DNA from: Kitasatospora sp. NBC_01246 | GTDB lineage: Bacteria; Actinomycetota; Actinomycetes; Streptomycetales; Streptomycetaceae | Direction of reading: 5' to 3' | Assembly (NCBI RefSeq): GCF_036226505.1 | Contig: NZ_CP108484.1 | Coordinates: 3,844,001-3,908,000, forward strand | Length of the DNA: 64,000 nucleotides | Part shown: positions 59,518-64,000 of the stretch, one piece after another | Layout of the letters: each line of letters begins with the position of its first letter | How positions within the stretch are numbered: the first letter of the stretch is position 1 | The notes under the pieces: generated by a model | Told to the model about the DNA's origin: nothing | Databases searched by the model: none | What the model saw: the letters and a program-made list of their open reading frames with translations, nothing else | Position numbers and translations under genes: made by a program

Positions 59518-60885
59518 TCAGCGTACCCGGGCGGGGGTGGCCAGGTGCAGACGGGTGAAGGCGAGCGCCTCGGCGAGGTCGGCCTCGCGTTCGGCGGGGG
59601 ACGCGGAGCGCCGGGTGTTGACCTCCAGCACCACGTGGCCGTCGAAGCCGGTCCGGGCGAGGTGCTCCAGCAGTTCGGCGCAGGGCTGCTTGCCCCGGCC
59701 GGGGATCAGGTGCTCGTCCTTGCCGGAGCCGCTGCCGTCGGCCAGGTGGATGTGCGCGAGCCGGTCGCCCATCCGGTCGACCATGGCGAGCGCGTCGATC
59801 CGGGAGGTCGCGGCGTGCGAGAGGTCGATGGTGAAGTGCCGGTACTCCTCCTCGGTGACGTCCCAGCCGGGTGCGTAGGCCAGCATCTCGCGGTCGCGGT
59901 AACGCCAGGGGTACATGTTCTCGACGGCGAAGCGGACGTCGGTCTCGCCCGCCATCCGGTTGATGCCCTCGACGAAGTCCCGGGCGTACTGGCGCTGCCA
60001 GCGGAACGGCGGGTGGACGACGACGGCGCTCGCGCCGAGCTTCTCGGCCGCCGCGCGGGCCCGGACGAGCTTGGTCCACGGGTCGCTGGTCCAGACCCGC
60101 TGGGTGATCAGCAGGCAGGGCGCGTGCACGGCCAGGATCGGCATCCGGTGGGCGTCGGAGAGCCGGCGCAGCGCCTCGATGTCCTGGCTGACCGGGTCGT
60201 TCCAGACCATCACCTCGACGCCGTCGTAGCCGAGCCGCTCGGCCAGCTCGAAGGCGATGGCGGTGTTGGCCGGGTAGACCGAGGCGGTGGAGAGGGCGAC
60301 CTTGGTGTCGGGGATGCACAGGCCGGGGTGCGGGGGCAGGACCAGGCGGTCGGTGGTGCGCAGCAGCGGGGCCGGGTGGGCCGCGGCCTGCCGGGCGGCC
60401 TTGACGGACTTCACCGACTGGACGGCGGCCTTGGCGGCGCCGGCCGCCCGGGCGGTCCGGTTCCCGCGGGGCGCCGTGCCGGTCCCGCCGGTCGCGGTCC
60501 CCGCCGCGGGTGGCTGCCCGGTGGCCTTCTTCGCCGCCTTCTTGGCGGCCTTCTTCGCCGCCTTCTTCACCGCTCCGCCGGTGGCCTTCCGGGCCGCCCG
60601 GGCGGACTTCGCCGCGGCCGCCGCCCCAGAAGTACCAGAATCCTCAGACGCCCCGGAAGCCCCGGCCGGCCCGGCGCTCTTCGCGCCCTTGGCACTCCGC
60701 GCGCTCTTCGCGCCCTTCACGGCCTTGCCCAGCTTGCGGGCCCGTCCGGCACCGCCGGTCCCGGCCGGCTCGCCGCCGGCGGCCGCGGGCGGCGGGTCCG
60801 TGCGGCGCGGGGTGTCCGGCCGCGGCTGCCCGTCCCCGGGAGCGCGACCCTCCCGCGTCCCGTCCTCGTCCGCTGGTTGCGCCAC
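59518..60885 (-). CDS. sugar-phosphate isomerase/epimerase-like TIM barrel with histone-H1-like N-terminal extension
   Basis: 455 residues. The C-terminal about 270 residues are a xylose-isomerase-like TIM barrel ([82 protein letters not shown]), with metal-binding E, D, H. The N-terminal about 180 residues are Ala/Lys/Gly/Thr rich, including [19 protein letters not shown], unlike ordinary epimerases and reminiscent of bacterial H1-like tails that bind DNA. GTG 60885 follows a TACGCT box by seven bases (leaderless). Substrate unknown. Confidence 0.82.
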   Translation of the reverse strand: MAQPADEDGTREGRAPGDGQPRPDTPRRTDPPPAAAGGEPAGTGGAGRARKLGKAVKGAKSARSAKGAKSAGPAGASGASEDSGTSGAAAAAKSARAARKATGGAVKKAAKKAAKKAAKKATGQPPAAGTATGGTGTAPRGNRTARAAGAAKAAVQSVKSVKAARQAAAHPAPLLRTTDRLVLPPHPGLCIPDTKVALSTASVYPANTAIAFELAERLGYDGVEVMVWNDPVSQDIEALRRLSDAHRMPILAVHAPCLLITQRVWTSDPWTKLVRARAAAEKLGASAVVVHPPFRWQRQYARDFVEGINRMAGETDVRFAVENMYPWRYRDREMLAYAPGWDVTEEEYRHFTIDLSHAATSRIDALAMVDRMGDRLAHIHLADGSGSGKDEHLIPGRGKQPCAELLEHLARTGFDGHVVLEVNTRRSASPAEREADLAEALAFTRLHLATPARVR

Positions 60886-60957
60886 GGGAGACAGCGTAAG
60901 CGGACCGCGCCCGGAACGGGGAGCGGCCCTCCCGGCGCGGGCCGGCCGGACCGCCCC

Positions 60958-61920
60958 TCAGGTGGCGAGCGCGGGCCGGCGGCGGTCGACCGCGCCGTCC
61001 ATGGTGTCCAGGCGGCGCAGGATGATGCCCTCGCGCAGCGCCCACGGGCAGATGTCGAGCTCGTCCAGGCCGAAGAGGTCCATCGCGGCGTCGGCGACCA
61101 GGGCGCCGGCCAGCAGTTGCTTGGCGCGGCCCTCGGAGACACCGGGGATCTGCGCCCGCTCGGCGACGGTCATCGCGGAGAGCCGGGGCAGCCAGGCGGA
61201 GAGGTTGCTGCGGGTCAGCCGGCGGTCGGCGTACGGGCCGGCGTCGGCGGGGGCCGCGCCGGTCATCCGGGCGAGCTGCTTGAAGGTCTTGGAGGTGGCG
61301 ACCGCGTGGTCGGGGGAGCCCAGCCGGGCGATCTCGCCGACGACGGTGGCCATCTCGGCCCGGATGTGGCGTCTGAGCTCGCGCAGGCCCTCCGGGTCGG
61401 CGACGTCCCCGGGCAGCCAGCGGCCGGTGAGCCGGCCGGCGCCCAGCGGCAGCGAACAGGCCACGTCGGGCTGCTCGTCCAGCCCGCAGGCGATCTCCAG
61501 CGAGCCACCGCCGATGTCCAGGTTGAGCAGCCGGCCGGAGGACCAGCCGAACCAGCGGCGGACGGCGAGGAAGGTGAGCCGCGCCTCGTCCTGCCCGGAG
61601 AGCACCCGCAGTTCGACCCCGGTCTCCTCGGCGACCCGGCGCAGCACCTCCTCGCCGTTGGCGGCCTCCCGGACGGCGGAGGTGGCGAACGGCAGGATGT
61701 CGAGCACGCCCTTGTCCTCGGCGACCCGCAGCGAGGAGGCGACCATGCCGACCAGCTTCGCCACCCCGGGCTCACTTATCGCGCCCCGGTCGTCGAGGAG
61801 TTCGGCGAGCCGCAGCTCCGCCTTGTGGGAGTAGGCGGGGACGGGGGCGGCACCGGGGTGCGCGTCCACCACGAGGAAGTGGACCGTGTTGGAACCTACG
61901 TCGAGAACACCGAGTCGCAT
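60958..61920 (-). CDS. Ppx/GppA-family phosphatase
   Basis: 320 residues. The ASKHA-type fold is shown by [19 protein letters not shown] (phosphate 1) and [17 protein letters not shown] (phosphate 2), plus [12 protein letters not shown]. Members hydrolyse polyphosphate or (p)ppGpp. Start ATG 61920. It is shorter than full E. coli Ppx, lacking the C-terminal HD-like domain, as is common in actinobacteria. Confidence 0.9.
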   Translation of the reverse strand: MRLGVLDVGSNTVHFLVVDAHPGAAPVPAYSHKAELRLAELLDDRGAISEPGVAKLVGMVASSLRVAEDKGVLDILPFATSAVREAANGEEVLRRVAEETGVELRVLSGQDEARLTFLAVRRWFGWSSGRLLNLDIGGGSLEIACGLDEQPDVACSLPLGAGRLTGRWLPGDVADPEGLRELRRHIRAEMATVVGEIARLGSPDHAVATSKTFKQLARMTGAAPADAGPYADRRLTRSNLSAWLPRLSAMTVAERAQIPGVSEGRAKQLLAGALVADAAMDLFGLDELDICPWALREGIILRRLDTMDGAVDRRRPALAT

Positions 61921-62028
61921 AGCCCTTCACGCTACGCGATCCCGCCTCCGGACAGACCTGGCGCGTCGGTATTCGTGCTGGTCCGGCGGTCCGGGCCCGG
62001 TGACTTGGTCCGGACCAGCGGCGCCGGC

Positions 62029-62889
62029 TCAGGGCCCGTGAGTGCCCTGCGGCGCGGTCGGGTGGAGGGTGCGGCAGCCGGCGTCGGCCCAGCGGCGGGC
62101 CCGGCCGGGGGCGTTGGTGATCAGGCCGTCGGCGTCCCGGTCGGTCATCAGCTGCCAGGACGCCTCGTCGTCCAGCGTCCAGACGTAGACCTCGCGGCCG
62201 GCCGCGCGCTCGGCGGCGATCCGGTCGGCGGTGGCCAGCGCCCCCTCCAGGGCGATGCCGTGCAGCGGCAGGTCACCGGGGTCGTCGGCGAGCGAGGCGC
62301 CCTGGATGAGGACCACCGGCAGGGCGGGGGCGGCGGCGTGGGCCTGGCGCAGGTGCTCGGCGGAGAACGAGTACAGGTAGACCCGGGCGCCGCTGCCGGC
62401 GGCGATCCGGGCGATCCGGGCGACGTCCTCGGCCCGCTGCCACTTGATCTCCATCAGCAGCGTCACGGGGCTGCCGGCGAGCCGCTTCAGCAGGTGCTCC
62501 AGCGTCGGCACGGCCTCGGCCGGGCCGGGGCCGACGGTCACCCGCAGCTCGGCGACCTGAGCGGCGGTCAGGTCCGCGACGGCGCCGTGGCCGTCGGTGG
62601 TGCGGTCCACGGTGGGGTCGTGCATCAGGACCGGCACGCCGTCCCGGGTGGTCTGGACGTCGGTCTCCAGCCAGTCGGCGCCCTGGTCGAGGGCCGTCTC
62701 GAAGGAGCCCATGGTGTTCTCGGGGGCGTCGAGCGGGGCGCCCCGGTGGCCGATCACCGTCGGGGCGTCGCAGCTCCGCTCGGCCGCGACCGGACGGGCG
62801 CGGAGCTCGGGGGCGGGGGCGCAGCCGCCGGCCAGCACCGCGAGGGCGGCGAGGACGGCCGCGTGGGCGGTGCGGGGCGAGGCGGTCAC
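62029..62889 (-). CDS. lipoprotein glycerophosphodiester phosphodiesterase
   Basis: 286 residues. Lipobox LAVLAGGC after a short signal peptide predicts a lipid-anchored exported protein. The GDPD domain has TVIGHRGAPLDAPENTMGSFETAL (catalytic HR), WLETDVQTTRDGVPVLMHDPTVDRTTDGHG with the acidic and second histidine residues, and LLMEIKW. GTG 62889 is the start. It hydrolyses glycerophosphodiesters to glycerol-3-phosphate outside the cell. Confidence 0.93.
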   Translation of the reverse strand: MTASPRTAHAAVLAALAVLAGGCAPAPELRARPVAAERSCDAPTVIGHRGAPLDAPENTMGSFETALDQGADWLETDVQTTRDGVPVLMHDPTVDRTTDGHGAVADLTAAQVAELRVTVGPGPAEAVPTLEHLLKRLAGSPVTLLMEIKWQRAEDVARIARIAAGSGARVYLYSFSAEHLRQAHAAAPALPVVLIQGASLADDPGDLPLHGIALEGALATADRIAAERAAGREVYVWTLDDEASWQLMTDRDADGLITNAPGRARRWADAGCRTLHPTAPQGTHGP

Positions 62890-63100
62890 GGCTCGGGCTC
62901 CAGCTCTGGTTCGGACACCGGGCGGACGCGGGTGTCCGGCGGGGTGCCGGGCGTCCGGGACATCGTCGACGCGTCGGCGGGGGATCAGCGAACCGGTCCG
63001 ACAACCTGACCGTGCCGGCGGTCGCCTCCAGCGTGCGCCCGCCGCCCGCTCCGGCCCGGCGGCGGCGCACCGCGGGTCACCCGGACGCGCCGCCCCGGCG

Positions 63101-64000
63101 TCACAGCAGACCGTCCCACAGCTGCTCGACGATGACGGCCCACCAGTTCTCCGGGTCGTCGAAGACCGTCGGGTCGATCGCCGCCAGAGCGCGCTGCAGC
63201 TCGGCGACGGCGGTGCCGGCGGCCCGCGGGTCCAGCCCGGGCAGACCGGGCAGCCACCCGGCGAACAGGGCCAGGCTGCGGACGAAGGCCGCCGGCCCGG
63301 CGTTGCAGTGCCGGGCGGTGGCGTAGTCGGGGTCGACGGCCCGGACGGCGCCGCAGGCGGTGTCCAGGGCGATCAGCGCCCAGCCGTCCGTCCCGAGCAG
63401 CAGTTGCGGGGCCAGTGCGAGGCGCTCCCGCTCGGCCACCCGGGTGCCGCGGCCGGTCTGCGCCAGGTGGGCGGCGAGCGGCGGCAGCACCGTACCGGGC
63501 CGGGTGCCGTCGGCGATGGCGTCCGGCCGCGGGTGGTGCAGCGCGAAGAAGCCCTCGACCGCGACGGGCACGCCGACCGTCAGCAGTACCCGGGCGGTGG
63601 CCTCCGGCAGGTCGGCCCGGGCGACGTCGGCCGGGTCGAAGCGCCGGACGCCGCCGGCGCCGAAGCGTTCCACCAGCAGCGCCGCGAGCCCGTCGTCCGC
63701 TCCGGCGGCCGGGGCCGGGCCGCCGCGCGGGAAGGGCACCCGGTTGCGGACCGGTCCGCCGGGCTCGGCCGGGAGCGCGCGGACGGCCGCCGCCCGGTGG
63801 TCGAAGCGCGGTCCGTAGGACAGCTCGGCCTCCACCCGGGCGCCCGGCAGCTCGGCGGCCAGCGCGTACGCCCAGTAGCCGCCGGGCAGCGCGCTCAGCC
63901 GCAGGTCGGTGCGGACGGCCAGCACGTCCTCCGGGCGGACGCCCCGCTCGCGCAGCCACCACCAGCCGCGCAGCGCCGGGTGCGGCAGCCCGGGCGCCGA
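63101..64000 (-). CDS. SUKH-4-like immunity-type protein with deaminase-like N-terminal domain, partial
   Basis: Open through the right edge, so the N-terminus is missing (299 residues visible). The first part HPALRGWWWLRERGVRPEDVLAV then LSALPGGYWAYALAAELPG and ELSYGPRFDHRAAAVRALP has the outline of the actinobacterial nucleic-acid/nucleotide-deaminase-like domain fused to SUKH-4 proteins, but the expected cysteine pair is absent here. The second part (GFFALHHP, LLLGTDGWALIALDTACGAVRAVDPD, CNAGPAAFVRSLALFAGWL) resembles the SUKH-4 immunity fold. Immunity proteins of this superfamily counter polymorphic toxins. Family assignment is from memory of pattern only. Confidence 0.5.
   Translation of the reverse strand, partial: SAPGLPHPALRGWWWLRERGVRPEDVLAVRTDLRLSALPGGYWAYALAAELPGARVEAELSYGPRFDHRAAAVRALPAEPGGPVRNRVPFPRGGPAPAAGADDGLAALLVERFGAGGVRRFDPADVARADLPEATARVLLTVGVPVAVEGFFALHHPRPDAIADGTRPGTVLPPLAAHLAQTGRGTRVAERERLALAPQLLLGTDGWALIALDTACGAVRAVDPDYATARHCNAGPAAFVRSLALFAGWLPGLPGLDPRAAGTAVAELQRALAAIDPTVFDDPENWWAVIVEQLWDGLL

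Noticed and set aside
59545..63009. Plus-strand frame of more than 1,100 residues rich in Gly, Ala, Arg, Asp
   Set aside because: High-GC antisense frame: it covers four convincing minus-strand genes (epimerase, Ppx/GppA, GDPD and part of their gaps) and has no protein motif.

Overview
The window is very GC-rich and has the codon use, GTG/TTG starts and gene content of a Streptomyces- or Kitasatospora-type actinomycete. It carries chaplins, rodlins, the developmental sigma factor BldN with its anti-sigma factor RsbN, Rex, and the hem gene order hemA-hemC-hemD-hemB. No mobile element, tRNA, rRNA or CRISPR array was recognised.

Layout. (1) 1-5294: a DNA-modification/defence-like island with a GHKL (MORC/MutL-type) ATPase cut by the left edge, a PIN-like nuclease, a C5 cytosine methyltransferase and a Vsr endonuclease. 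(2) 5577-23271: an apparently uncharacterised biosynthetic gene cluster. It has three conventional ATP-grasp ligases, one circularly permuted ATP-grasp enzyme, a heme-oxygenase-like di-iron oxidase, a GNAT domain fused to a plant-type [2Fe-2S] ferredoxin, a YumC-type ferredoxin reductase, an RhtA-like amino-acid exporter and two MFS pumps. Its regulators are StrR-like, MocR, ArsR-like and XRE-TPR, the last next to a tiny secreted peptide gene. I read it as a pathway that makes, oxidises and exports a small amino-acid- or dipeptide-derived compound; the product is unknown. (3) 23272-24026: a non-coding gap with three tandem 64-bp repeats. (4) 24027-29416: a MarR/DHA2 efflux pair, a PIG-V-like mannosyltransferase and a secreted GDSL hydrolase with a ricin lectin domain. 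(5) 29667-34121: an aerial-surface cluster of four short chaplins, two rodlins and three other small secreted proteins, with several promoters resembling the sigma-BldN consensus. (6) 34190-41584: haem biosynthesis, Rex with its operator, an exonuclease and a glutaredoxin. (7) 41737-48683: HAD phosphatase, bldN-rsbN, lipid acyltransferase, an SDR, a 32-residue bS22-type ribosomal protein and a small BldC/MerR-like DNA-binding protein. (8) 48910-64000: mostly core genes (AcuC-like deacetylase, MarR/MFS, HAD, proC, ilvD, methyltransferase, TIM-barrel epimerase, Ppx/GppA, GDPD) and a SUKH-4-like gene cut by the right edge.

How the parts fit. In the cluster, the ferredoxin reductase, GNAT-ferredoxin and di-iron oxidase look like an electron-transfer chain, and the ATP-grasp enzymes are translationally coupled. 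StrR-family regulators are pathway-specific activators of antibiotic clusters, and the peptide plus XRE-TPR pair looks like a possible peptide-sensing switch at the cluster edge. In the developmental region, bldN lies about 10 kb from likely targets, and rsbN has a near-consensus sigma-BldN promoter.

All functional calls come from reading motifs by eye; no database search was possible.
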